From positions 62,001 to 126,000 of the forward strand of contig NZ_JOHR01000002.1 in assembly GCF_000719775.1 (NCBI RefSeq): a stretch of DNA of 64,000 nt, written 5' to 3'. This stretch comes from Streptomyces sp. NRRL F-5135 (lineage in GTDB: Bacteria; Actinomycetota; Actinomycetes; Streptomycetales; Streptomycetaceae). Positions 26,233-34,290 of the stretch are shown one piece after another (positions within the stretch are counted from its first letter, which is position 1; each line of letters opens with the position of its first letter). The notes under the pieces are model-generated. The model was not told where the DNA came from, did not search any database, and worked only from the letters and a program-made list of their open reading frames with translations. The translations under genes were made by a program, and so were the position numbers.

Positions 26233-27255
26233 ATGCCCTCAGCGGATTCAGGAAGGGGGCCGTTGACCAGCGCGGAGATCGCCCGGCAGGCCGGGGTCTC
26301 GCTGTCGACGGTCTCCAAGGTGGTCAACGGGCGCGCGGACGTCGGAGCCGAGACCCGCGCCCGCATCGAGGACGTCATCCGCCGGCACGGGTACCGGTGG
26401 CAGAAGCAGCGGGTCACCGGGCGCGCGGCCCTGCTGGAACTGGTTTTCCGTCAAGTACGGGACGCCTACGCCATCCAGATCATCAACGGTGTGCAACAGG
26501 TGGCGCGAGACAACCATCTCGCCGTCGTGCTCTCCGAGTTGCACGGCCGTCACACGCCGGGGCGGGGCTGGGTCGAGGACGTGCTGGCCCGTCGCCCGAC
26601 CGGCGTCATCGCGGTGTTCGCCGGTCTCACCGACGCCCAAAGCGCCCAACTACGCGGCCGGGACGTCCCGTTCGTCCTCGTCGACCCCGGCGGCGAACCG
26701 GCCCACGCCGCCCCGTCGGTCGGGGCGACCAACTGGAACGGCGGACTGGCGGCCACCCGCCACCTCCTGGAACTCGGGCACCGCCGCATCGCGGTCGTCA
26801 CCGGCCCGGCACACTCCCTGGCCGCCCGCGCCCGGCTCGACGGCTACCGCACCGCGATGGAGACGGCGGGCGTACCCGTGGACCCAGTGCTCGTCCGCGT
26901 AGGCAACTTCCGGCACGAGGACGGCCTGACGCACACCCGCGCCTTGCTCCGCCTGCCGGACCCGCCCACCGCCGTGTTCGCCTGCAACGACGCCCAGGCC
27001 CAGGGCGCGTACCTGGCCGCCGCCGAAGCCGGCCTGCGCATCCCGGCCGACCTGAGCGTCGTCGGCTTCGACGACCTTCCGCCGGCCCGCTGGACCGTCC
27101 CGCCACTGACCACGGTCCGCCAGCCCCTCACCGAGATGGCCGCCACCGCCGCCACCATGATCGTCACCCTCTCGCAGGGCACCCCACTGCCCCAGCACCG
27201 CGTCGAGCTCGCGACCGAACTCGTCGTCAGAAACAGTACGGCGCCGCCGCGCTGA
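26233..27255 (+). CDS. LacI-family transcriptional regulator of the pectin/hemicellulose locus
   Basis: 340 residues. The N-terminal HTH is LTSAEIARQAGVSLSTVSKVVNGRADVG, then the hinge region and a periplasmic-binding-protein-like effector domain ending in IPADLSVVGFDDLPPARWTVPPLTTVRQP, standard for the family. It is divergent from the pectate lyase, and candidate operators sit in the shared promoter region. It likely represses the lyase (and the GH43) until an oligosaccharide is bound; the effector is unknown. Confidence 0.92.
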   Translation: MPSADSGRGPLTSAEIARQAGVSLSTVSKVVNGRADVGAETRARIEDVIRRHGYRWQKQRVTGRAALLELVFRQVRDAYAIQIINGVQQVARDNHLAVVLSELHGRHTPGRGWVEDVLARRPTGVIAVFAGLTDAQSAQLRGRDVPFVLVDPGGEPAHAAPSVGATNWNGGLAATRHLLELGHRRIAVVTGPAHSLAARARLDGYRTAMETAGVPVDPVLVRVGNFRHEDGLTHTRALLRLPDPPTAVFACNDAQAQGAYLAAAEAGLRIPADLSVVGFDDLPPARWTVPPLTTVRQPLTEMAATAATMIVTLSQGTPLPQHRVELATELVVRNSTAPPR

Positions 27256-27756
27256 CGGGCGAACGGCGCGATTCTGTGACGCGGGGTCCGGTCAGGGCCG
27301 TCGTCCTGGTGCGGCCGGTAGATCAGTCTTGAGCGGTGGCCGGGTTTGTAGCAGGTCAGCGCACCGATTGATATCGGTCTGCGGGAACGGCCTCGCACCC
27401 GCACCACCGGGGTCCGGCCGCGTGGTGACCCGGTCCTGGCCTGCGGCGGCGTCATGGAGAACCCGGCTTCGTCCTCGAAATGGATACCGGCTAATCATCA
27501 GGAAGATCTGCGCGTTGCCGTATGCGTGCGTGAGGCAATCGCATGACACGGTGGACAAGTTGAAGTCAACAGGCTTGAACGCGTACAACAAGAAAACAGG
27601 GCCCCCGGGACCGCCCAGAATAGGGTAGCACCCTGAGCTGCCAGGAGGCCCTGCCCTCAGTCGTGCGCGTACCGCCGAAAGGCCACCCGATCAGGAGCTC
27701 TGTTCGACTTGTACGTTCCATGATCTGTTGAGACGCGGCTTCTCAGGAAAAAGCCA
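27256..27756. other. 501-bp gene-free stretch of lower GC
   Basis: I see no gene with good codon use on either strand. From about 27470 composition becomes unlike the flanks (for example GGCTAATCATCAGGAAGATC). A short open segment ending near 27730 (PSVVRVPPKGHPIRSSV in one frame) looks like decayed coding sequence but cannot be assigned. It is probably a scar from insertion or deletion events. Confidence 0.4.
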
Positions 27757-28182
27757 TTACGTAGGCCCCCAGCCCGGCCCGACGCAGTTGTATTCTTTCT
27801 TGGTTGACACGTCGAAGTCGCAGAGCTCATAGGAGACGAAGAGGTTTTCTTCGAAGCTCTTGTTCACACTGGTCCAGACCCCCGGACCGCGGTCGCTGTA
27901 GATCACTCCACGACGCCAACTACCGTTGAGCGTCTGGTGACTCCATCTGATGGCGATGGGAACGTGGTCGTCGTAGTCGTCCAGCAGGTAGAACCATTCG
28001 CCGTACCCATCGAAGCAGGCCTTGCCGTCCCAGTCGATGACTGCGCAATAGCCGTCATCCGGAACGGTAGAACTCAGGCCGGCGCGCTGCAAACCGTCCG
28101 CCGCAGAAGCCGGCGATGGTGTGACCCCCAGAACGAGCGCGGAAGCAAACACCCCGCTCGCAAGAAATTTTCGAATACGCAA
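27757..28182 (-). CDS. Small secreted protein of unknown function
   Basis: 141 residues. MRIRKFLASGVFASALVLGVTP and a SPASAADG cleavage site form a clear signal peptide. The mature part (about 110 residues) has aromatic and acidic character (GEWFYLLDDYDDHVP), Cys at CAVID, KACFDG, LCDFD and NCVGPGW suggesting two disulfides, and WSHQTLNGSW. It resembles short beta-rich secreted proteins of the peptidase-inhibitor I36-like/Streptomyces-secreted class, but I cannot name a family. Base composition is lower in GC than in core genes, suggesting transfer. Confidence 0.7.
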   Translation of the reverse strand: MRIRKFLASGVFASALVLGVTPSPASAADGLQRAGLSSTVPDDGYCAVIDWDGKACFDGYGEWFYLLDDYDDHVPIAIRWSHQTLNGSWRRGVIYSDRGPGVWTSVNKSFEENLFVSYELCDFDVSTKKEYNCVGPGWGPT

Positions 28183-28681
28183 CTCTTCTTATCCCTCTCC
28201 ACTGGCCGTGAATCTCTGTTTCGCCCGTTGGTCGGGCCAGATAGAGAGTGTCGAGATGGAAGAGTGCGGGCAAGTAGGTGAGCTGTCCGGGACAGGTTGC
28301 TAGTTGTCCGGCCTGGTAGGAGGCCTGTCCGGATGTGTATCCGAAGGCTTGTCCGACGCTTCGTGGCTGAGCTTGTAGCCCCAGGGCGGCCGCGACACGG
28401 AGTATTACGTCGCCGGCGTGGTCAAGGTGCTGGCCGCGTTGTCGTCCACGTGCGCAAGTCACTCGCGCGACACAGCGGACAGCGGAAGTTGCCGGCGCGG
28501 TCGCGATCAACAGCGACAACAGGGCCTCCCGGCGTCGGTCGGTTCGGATTCGCGTGTCCGGTCTATCGAGAGGCCCTGACCTCGGGCTGTCCGTCCTCGA
28601 TCAGGCGGCTCAAACGGCCCAGGAGTACGGGCTGAGTCACCAGCTGCGCAGCATCGAGGGCATCCGAAAGGGCCAGCAAGG
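28183..28681. other. 499-bp region with an orphan C-terminal coding tail
   Basis: The final 100 bp, read on the plus strand, give LGLSVLDQAAQTAQEYG, then LSHQLRSIEGIRKGQQG and a TGA that overlaps the next ATG (ATGA-type coupling at 28681-28685). This looks like the end of a helical, TPR-regulator-like protein whose 5' part is no longer open. Upstream, short TGTCCGG-containing repeats occur (28285-28350). It is most likely a gene remnant. Confidence 0.4.
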
Positions 28682-29371
28682 ATGAGCCAGGGAGTGCCAG
28701 TGCCGGAGCACCAGCAGCGCCAGATCACCGACGAGCAGTTCCACGACGCGACGCTGATCTGGAAGTACCACCATATGGGCCACGAGCTGCGGCCCTGCTC
28801 GGCGGCGATCGGCCTGGGCAGCCACGACCTGGGCGTGGCCACCGCGGCCGCCGGCCTCTACCGCGCCGGTCTGTTCCCCGTCCTGGTCCTCAGCGGCGGC
28901 AACAGCCCCACCACCCGCGCTCGCTTCCCACGCGGCGAGGCCGTCCACTACCGCGAGCACGCCCTGAGCCTGGGCGTGCCGGACGAAGCGATTCTCGTGG
29001 AGCCGAAGGCCGCGAACACCGGGCAGAACATCACCTTCTCTCGCGAACTGCTGGTCGACGCAGGTGTCATGGTGGAATCGCTGCTGCTGATCTCCAAGCC
29101 GTACATGGAGCGCCGCTCGTACGCGACCTGTCGCAAGCTGTGGCCCGAGGCCGAGGTCGTATGCGCCTCCGAGCCGCTGGAGCTGGATGACTACATCAAG
29201 TCCATCGGCGACGAGAAGCTCGTCGTCGACATGCTCGTCGGGGACCTGCAACGGGTGATCGAGTACCCGAAGCTCGGCTTCGCCGTCGAGCAGGATGTAC
29301 CGGGGGATGTGTATGACGCCTATGAGCGCCTCCTGGGCGCCGGGTTCGACAGCCGCCTCATCAGCACCTGA
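28682..29371 (+). CDS. YdcF/SanA/ElyC-family (DUF218) protein
   Basis: 229 residues with the DUF218 layout: AIGLGSHDLGVATAAAGLY, then LFPVLVLSGGNSPTTR, GEAVHYREHALSLGVPDEAILVEPKA, NTGQNITFSREL and LLLISKPYMERRSYATC. The fold binds nucleotide- or SAM-like ligands; roles in envelope metabolism are proposed for E. coli members, and cytosolic single-domain forms like this have no settled function. There is no signal peptide. The start overlaps the stop of the upstream remnant. It is followed by a hairpin and by the left repeat of the RiPP island. Confidence 0.85.
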   Translation: MSQGVPVPEHQQRQITDEQFHDATLIWKYHHMGHELRPCSAAIGLGSHDLGVATAAAGLYRAGLFPVLVLSGGNSPTTRARFPRGEAVHYREHALSLGVPDEAILVEPKAANTGQNITFSRELLVDAGVMVESLLLISKPYMERRSYATCRKLWPEAEVVCASEPLELDDYIKSIGDEKLVVDMLVGDLQRVIEYPKLGFAVEQDVPGDVYDAYERLLGAGFDSRLIST

Positions 29372-29451
29372 GCCACCTCTTGGCAGGAAGGCACCTCCAG
29401 GCGGCCGCCTGATGGTCCCCGCACGGGCCACGGGCCACGGGCATGAAAAAG

Positions 29452-29473
29452 GCGGAGCCCGAAAGCCCCGCCC
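29452..29473 (+). terminator. Hairpin after the YdcF-family gene
   Basis: GGCGGAGC and GCCCCGCC pair with one mismatch around CCGAAA, preceded by an A-run (GAAAAA). The hairpin lies between the ydcF-like gene and the island repeat. Confidence 0.5.
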
Positions 29474-29498
29474 AATCCGCAGGAAACGCCAGGTCAGG

Positions 29499-29574
29499 TC
29501 AGGGCCACACCAGGCAGTACGGCTGGTGCCCGTTCTCGTGCAGCCTCTTGGAGAAGTCCTGCCATTCGTGCAGC
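29499..29574. repeat. Left copy of a 76-bp direct repeat (candidate attachment site)
   Basis: This segment matches 35494-35569 at 75 of 76 positions in the same orientation. The right copy is the last 25 codons and stop of the conserved gene beside hemL (minus strand), so the left copy is a detached gene 3' end with no upstream coding sequence. Homology stops abruptly at both ends. Confidence 0.95.
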
Positions 29575-29926
29575 GAATGGTAAAGGCGGGGTGTTGACCT
29601 GGGATTTTCTTGCGTCATGCGCACTGGCCAACAAAAACTACTCTCGGTAGCTGTCGCTGGGCGGCGTCATTTCCTAGGTTTATATGCCCTGAATGTTCCC
29701 TCGCGCGGGTAGGCCATCAGTCGCAACTGCTGAAGGGCCGCCCACCTCGGGGGACACCCCGGTCACTGAGGCGACTTGATCAGGAGAGCTCCCTACTCGC
29801 CACGCCTTGTGCCTGCCAAGTGCTCGTGGAAGGCGATGAGGCACACACTTCAGTTCCCGTCGGCTCTCTCCCAATACTCGTACACGCCCGGCATACGGCT
29901 GGTGCGGCGGGCGCGCCCACGAGGTC
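29575..29926. other. Left margin of the island with a decayed dehydratase tail
   Basis: No intact gene, and no FxLD-type precursor peptide on either strand. From about 29880 the plus strand reads AYGWCGGRAHEVVVPL in the frame of the next gene. This resembles the end of the large domain of lantibiotic dehydratases, but stop codons lie upstream at 29777 and 29837. TTGACC near 29594 may be part of a promoter. Confidence 0.45.
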
Positions 29927-30835
29927 GTGGTGCCACTCAAAGCAACCAGGCCGTCGGCATGGCCGCCACTGCCGGCCCCCAGCCGGGCCCGTGCCCTGTC
30001 TGCGGCCCAGATGCAGACGCCTGCCTCTTCCTCGGTTCTTCTGGCCGCCCTGTACGGAGACCCCCGCCGCCAAGTCGTCTTGCTCTCCCGGCACTTGCCC
30101 GACCTCGTGGAACGACTCGGCAACCCGCCGTGGTGGTTCATCCGCTTCCGCGACCCGGACCAGCACCTCCGCGTACGCATCGCCCTCCCCGACCCGGAAG
30201 CCTTCGCCGACACGGCCCGAACGGTGAGCGCCTGGGCCGACGAGCTACGAAGCATCGGCCTGCTGGCCGACCTGCGCTATCCCACCTCCTACCGGGAGAT
30301 GGGCCGCTGGGGCTCCGGTACCGCATGGGAGGCAGCCGAGGAGGTGTTCCGGGCGGACTCGTGCGCCATCCTGGCCCAGCTCATGCAGCCACAGTGCCCC
30401 AGCCGGCGCACGCTGGTGGCGGCCCACACCGTCGCCATCGCCTCGGCGTTCCTCGGCAGCACCGCAGCCGGGATGCGGTGGCTGATCGACCACATCCCGC
30501 CGACAGCCCCCAAACCGGTTCCACGCCCGCAGTTCATCGACGCCGTACGGCTCGCCGACCCGCGAGACGACTGGGCGAGGCTACGCCAGGTCCCGGGCGG
30601 GGACGCCATCGTGTCGGCATGGGCCGATCGGGATATGGCGCTCGCCGCGTACCGGCCGCACCTGCCCGGCCCGGACACCCAGGGCATCGCCGCCGACGAC
30701 GTCCTGACCTCCCTGCTGCACGTCCACTTCGTACGCCACGTCGCCGTGAACTTCCCGGAGGAAGAGGTATGCCTCTACCTGGCACGTGCCGCCGCCCTGG
30801 CCTGGACCGCCCGCACCAGGGGGAAGGCCTCGTGA
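29927..30835 (+). CDS. Truncated lantibiotic dehydratase: C-terminal (SpaB_C, thiopeptide-type) domain only
   Basis: Up to 302 residues. From about residue 37 the SpaB_C/glutamate-elimination domain is clear: LLAALYGDPRRQVVLLSRHL, WWFIRFRDPDQHLRVRI, and TSYREMGRWGSGTAWEAAEEVFRADS. In class I lanthipeptide dehydratases this domain eliminates glutamate from glutamylated Ser/Thr. The glutamylating large domain that should precede it (about 700 residues) is absent, although a trace of its end is readable upstream. The start may be the GTG at 29927 or the ATG at 30011. Its stop overlaps the next GTG (GTGA). Stand-alone SpaB_C proteins exist, so it may still be functional in trans. Confidence 0.75.
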   Translation: MVPLKATRPSAWPPLPAPSRARALSAAQMQTPASSSVLLAALYGDPRRQVVLLSRHLPDLVERLGNPPWWFIRFRDPDQHLRVRIALPDPEAFADTARTVSAWADELRSIGLLADLRYPTSYREMGRWGSGTAWEAAEEVFRADSCAILAQLMQPQCPSRRTLVAAHTVAIASAFLGSTAAGMRWLIDHIPPTAPKPVPRPQFIDAVRLADPRDDWARLRQVPGGDAIVSAWADRDMALAAYRPHLPGPDTQGIAADDVLTSLLHVHFVRHVAVNFPEEEVCLYLARAAALAWTARTRGKAS

Positions 30836-32100
30836 CCGCTCTCCCCGCACTCGGCCTGGTCGACGCCATCGCCGCCCGGCTCGCCGCCCCGGACACCGTG
30901 CCCCTCGGCTCCAGGCTGCTGTCCTCGAACCGGCAGCATCTTGCTTACGGCCCGCCCGGAATCGTGCTCCTGCACATCGAGCTGGCGGCTAACGGCCTCG
31001 GCCCGTGGCAGCGCGCCCACGACTGGCTCGCCGCAGCCGCCCGGCAGCCGCTCACCAGCGGCCCGGACAGCCACCCCTTTTACGGAGTGCCCGCCTTCGC
31101 CTACGCCATGACCTGTGCCGCCGACCACCTTTCCGGCTCCTACCAGCGCGCCCTCGACGCGATGGATGAACAGATCGCAGTCGACGTCGGACGCCGCCTC
31201 GACACCGCACACCGCCGCATCGACGCCGAGCGGCTGCCGCAGCTCGCAGAGTTCGACGCCATCCGGGGCCTCACCGGATACGGCGCCTACTTACTGCGCC
31301 GAAACCCCGGCAGCTCCACGATGCGTGCCGTTCTCGACTACTGCGTGCGCCTCACAGAACCGATCACCCACCTCGGCGAGACCCTGCCAGGCTGGTGGGC
31401 GGATACCGGGCCCTCGGGCAGCCCGGACGACCGATTCTCCGGCGGGCACGCCAACACCGGTATGGCGCACGGCATCGGCTGCGTGCTCGCGCTCCTGGCC
31501 CTCGCCGCTCGGAACGGCTTCCTCACCGACGGGCACCACGCAGCACTGCGCACCATCCTGGCCTGGCTGGACCGCTGGAAGGCCGACGGCGGCGGGGCTT
31601 GGCCGTACTGGGTCACTCGGGGCGAACTGCGCCAGGGGCGTCTCGGCTCGTCAGGCCCCAGACGGCCGTCCTGGTGCTACGGCACCGCCGGCCTCGCCCG
31701 CGCCCAGCAACTTGCCGCGCTGGCCCTCGGCGATGCCAGCCGCCAGATTGACGCGGAGAACGCGCTCGTGGCTGCCCTCACCGATCTCGAGCAGCTGAAG
31801 GCCACGACGGACAACGGCCTCTGCCACGGGTTCGCCGGCCTCGCCCACACGGCCGCGCGTACGGCCGACGACGCCCACCCCTCGACCGCGGGGAAACTTC
31901 GAGCCGCGATCCCGGCCCTCCTGGCTGCGGTCATTCCACCGGGCACTGTCCCCGAACTCATGGCCACGGCGCTCATTCAGGACGAGAACGGCGGCCCCGG
32001 CTTACTCGATGGCGCCGCCGGCATAGCCCTGGCCCTCCTGGCGCCCAGCACCGCCGCACCACCCCGGTCCGCCTGGGACGCCTGCCTCCTCATCGCTTGA
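30832..32100 (+). CDS. LanC-like lanthionine synthetase (cyclase)
   Basis: 422 residues of the alpha-toroid LanC family. GGHANTGMAHGIG (205-217), WCYGTAG with C282, and LCHGFAG with C331-H332 supply the zinc ligands and the conserved glycine motifs. LanC joins Cys thiols to dehydrated Ser/Thr to form (methyl)lanthionine. It starts with GTG overlapping the preceding stop. Two TTA leucine codons (31291-31293 = L154, 32002-32004 = L391) make translation dependent on the bldA tRNA in Streptomyces, linking it to development. It forms an operon with the flanking SpaB_C and methyltransferase genes. Confidence 0.9.
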   Translation: MTALPALGLVDAIAARLAAPDTVPLGSRLLSSNRQHLAYGPPGIVLLHIELAANGLGPWQRAHDWLAAAARQPLTSGPDSHPFYGVPAFAYAMTCAADHLSGSYQRALDAMDEQIAVDVGRRLDTAHRRIDAERLPQLAEFDAIRGLTGYGAYLLRRNPGSSTMRAVLDYCVRLTEPITHLGETLPGWWADTGPSGSPDDRFSGGHANTGMAHGIGCVLALLALAARNGFLTDGHHAALRTILAWLDRWKADGGGAWPYWVTRGELRQGRLGSSGPRRPSWCYGTAGLARAQQLAALALGDASRQIDAENALVAALTDLEQLKATTDNGLCHGFAGLAHTAARTADDAHPSTAGKLRAAIPALLAAVIPPGTVPELMATALIQDENGGPGLLDGAAGIALALLAPSTAAPPRSAWDACLLIA

Positions 32101-32121
32101 TCCACCGACCAAAGGACCTCT

Positions 32122-34203
32122 ATGCCGCCCGACCGCTGGCAGCAGTACAACATCACCTTCGTCGACCGCGAGAGCGCCCGGCGCGCCATCGCCGAACGCC
32201 TCCGCCCCGCCCTGATCGAGGCCGAGGCCGACGGGCAGCTCACTGGCTGGTGGTTCTTGAACAAGCAGCCTTGGCCGTTGCGTTACCTCGCGGACAAGCC
32301 CTCACCAGCCATTGAGTCGCTGCTGAGCGATCTCATCGGCGACGGCGTGGCTGTGTCGTGCCTGCCCTGCGTCTACGAGCCCGAGACCGACGCATTCGGT
32401 GGCCCGGAGGCCATGGCCGCGGCCCACGAACTGTTCCACAGCGACTCTCGCCACCTGCTCGCCTACCAGCCGAGCCCGATGCATTTGGGACGCCGGGAGA
32501 CCACCGTCGTGCTTGCGAGCGTCATGATGCGCGGCGCCGGACTCGACTGGTTCGAACAGGGCGACGTATGGGCGAAGGTCGCGGCCCTTCGACCGGCCAC
32601 CGCTCCACCACAACCCGAACGAGCCGCCGAACTGGCCCCGGCCATGCGGAAGCTCATGACCGCCGACGCCCACAGCCTCTGCCTCCCGGATGGCCCGCTC
32701 GACGCGCACGAGGAATGGGTGACCGCTTTCGAACGGGCCGGAGCCACGCTCGCCGACCTCGCAGACTGCGGCGCCCTCACCCGTGGCCTGCGAGCGGTCA
32801 TCGCCCACCACGTGATCTTCCACGCCAACCGCGCCGGTCTCCTCCGGGACGACCAGAGTGCCCTGTCCCACATCGCACGAGAGGTAGTCATGGGAACGAG
32901 TGACCACACCGAGTCGCCCACCGACGCAACGACCGAGATCGATAGCGTCAGCGCGGTGAACACCGACACGATCACCACCCCCACGGCGGACGCCGAGCGC
33001 CTTCGTAACGCCCTCGTCGACCAGCTCCGTGCGGACGGACACGCCCGCGCCACTGCCGTCGAGACCGCGTTGCGGACCGTGCCCCGCCACGTGTTCGTGC
33101 CCGAGGCGTCACTCGAAGACGCCTACGCCAACGCACCCGTACACATCAAGTACAACACCGACGGCACGTCCATCTCCTGCGCCTCCCAGCCAGGCGTCGT
33201 CGCCCTCATGCTGGACCAGCTCGACGCCCGGCCCGGCGAGCGCATCCTCGAACTCGGTGCCGGCACCGGCTACAACGCCGGTCTGCTCGCCCACCTGGTT
33301 GGCGAGAACGGACACGTGACCACCCTTGATGTCGACGACGACCTCGTGGAGGGTGCCCGCACGCACCTCGCCGCCGCCGGAATCACCAACGTCGAGGCCG
33401 TGACCCGCGGTGGGGCCCTCGGCTACGCCGAAGCAGCGCCGTACGACCGGATCATCGCCACCGTCGGCGCGCACGGAGTACCGCACGCCTGGCTGCAGCA
33501 GCTCGCACCTGGCGGTCGGCTCCTCGTCCCCCAGCGCCTCAAGGGCACCGTCTCCCGCTCCATCGCCTACGAGCAGCGCGACGGCCGGTGGGTGTCCCTC
33601 GGCAGCGAGATGAACACCTTCATGCCGCTTCGGCGGGGCATCGCTGACGACGACCGCCGAGTGATCCCTCTCAGCACGGACGGCGCCGTACGACTCCAGG
33701 CCCCCGCCGGGCTCAACATCGACGCCGACGCCCTCGCGGGCGTACTTGACCAGCCGCGCACCGAGGAGTGGACCGGTATGACGGTCCGCGCCATGGAGTC
33801 GCCGGAGTGGATGGAACTGTTCGTCACCTGCTCCCTGCCCTCCGGTCTGATCCGGATGCTGTTCCCTCAGAGCGCCAAGGGCACTCTCCTCACCGAGGAC
33901 CCCTACCCCTCGTCGACCGCGGTTGTCGACAAGGGCGCAGTCACCTACCTCGCCCGGCGCCTTTCGAAGAAGAAGACCCCCGAGGGTGGCAAGCTCTGGG
34001 AATTCGGCGTCGTCGGCCACGGCTCCGGCAGCGATGAGCTGGCCGCGAGGGTCGCCGATGCCATCCGCACCTGGGACCGCGACTACCGCGACCGTGAGGT
34101 CAGGTTCGAGATCCAGCCTCTCGACGCCCCCGAGATCGAGCAGCGCCCCGGTCTCTTCACTCTCGAGACCCCGGTGAACCGCATCATCGTCGACTGGCGG
34201 TGA
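32122..34203 (+). CDS. SpaB_C domain fused to PIMT-like O-methyltransferase (FxLD-system methyltransferase)
   Basis: 693 residues. Residues about 1-255 form a second thiopeptide-type SpaB_C domain (WWFLNKQPWPLRYL, SDSRHLLAYQPSPMHLGRRETTV split by other sequence). A Thr/Asp-rich linker follows. Residues about 290-500 are a protein-L-isoaspartate-methyltransferase-like domain: RHVFVPEASLEDAYAN, SISCASQPGVVALMLDQL, ILELGAGTGYNAGLLA (near 375-390) and GGRLLVPQ. The last 190 residues are an extra beta-rich domain. This matches the methyltransferase of FxLD lanthipeptide clusters, where Asp methylation leads to aspartimide or isoaspartate. AAAGGA precedes the ATG. Confidence 0.87.
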   Translation: MPPDRWQQYNITFVDRESARRAIAERLRPALIEAEADGQLTGWWFLNKQPWPLRYLADKPSPAIESLLSDLIGDGVAVSCLPCVYEPETDAFGGPEAMAAAHELFHSDSRHLLAYQPSPMHLGRRETTVVLASVMMRGAGLDWFEQGDVWAKVAALRPATAPPQPERAAELAPAMRKLMTADAHSLCLPDGPLDAHEEWVTAFERAGATLADLADCGALTRGLRAVIAHHVIFHANRAGLLRDDQSALSHIAREVVMGTSDHTESPTDATTEIDSVSAVNTDTITTPTADAERLRNALVDQLRADGHARATAVETALRTVPRHVFVPEASLEDAYANAPVHIKYNTDGTSISCASQPGVVALMLDQLDARPGERILELGAGTGYNAGLLAHLVGENGHVTTLDVDDDLVEGARTHLAAAGITNVEAVTRGGALGYAEAAPYDRIIATVGAHGVPHAWLQQLAPGGRLLVPQRLKGTVSRSIAYEQRDGRWVSLGSEMNTFMPLRRGIADDDRRVIPLSTDGAVRLQAPAGLNIDADALAGVLDQPRTEEWTGMTVRAMESPEWMELFVTCSLPSGLIRMLFPQSAKGTLLTEDPYPSSTAVVDKGAVTYLARRLSKKKTPEGGKLWEFGVVGHGSGSDELAARVADAIRTWDRDYRDREVRFEIQPLDAPEIEQRPGLFTLETPVNRIIVDWR

Positions 34204-34290
34204 CGTCCCACGTGCAGCGGACGGTGCCCGCCGACCTACGGCCGACAGGCACCGTCACCTCAGCAGTTATCGCTCACGCCCGGGGGACCC

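Noticed and set aside
28682..29371. YdcF-like gene as part of the RiPP island
   Set aside because: It lies outside the left repeat and has its own terminator, so it belongs to the flank.
29610..30227. Plus-strand frame over the island left margin as a possible precursor peptide
   Set aside because: No FxLD motif, no Cys-rich core and no ribosome-binding site; most of it overlaps the SpaB_C gene in another frame.
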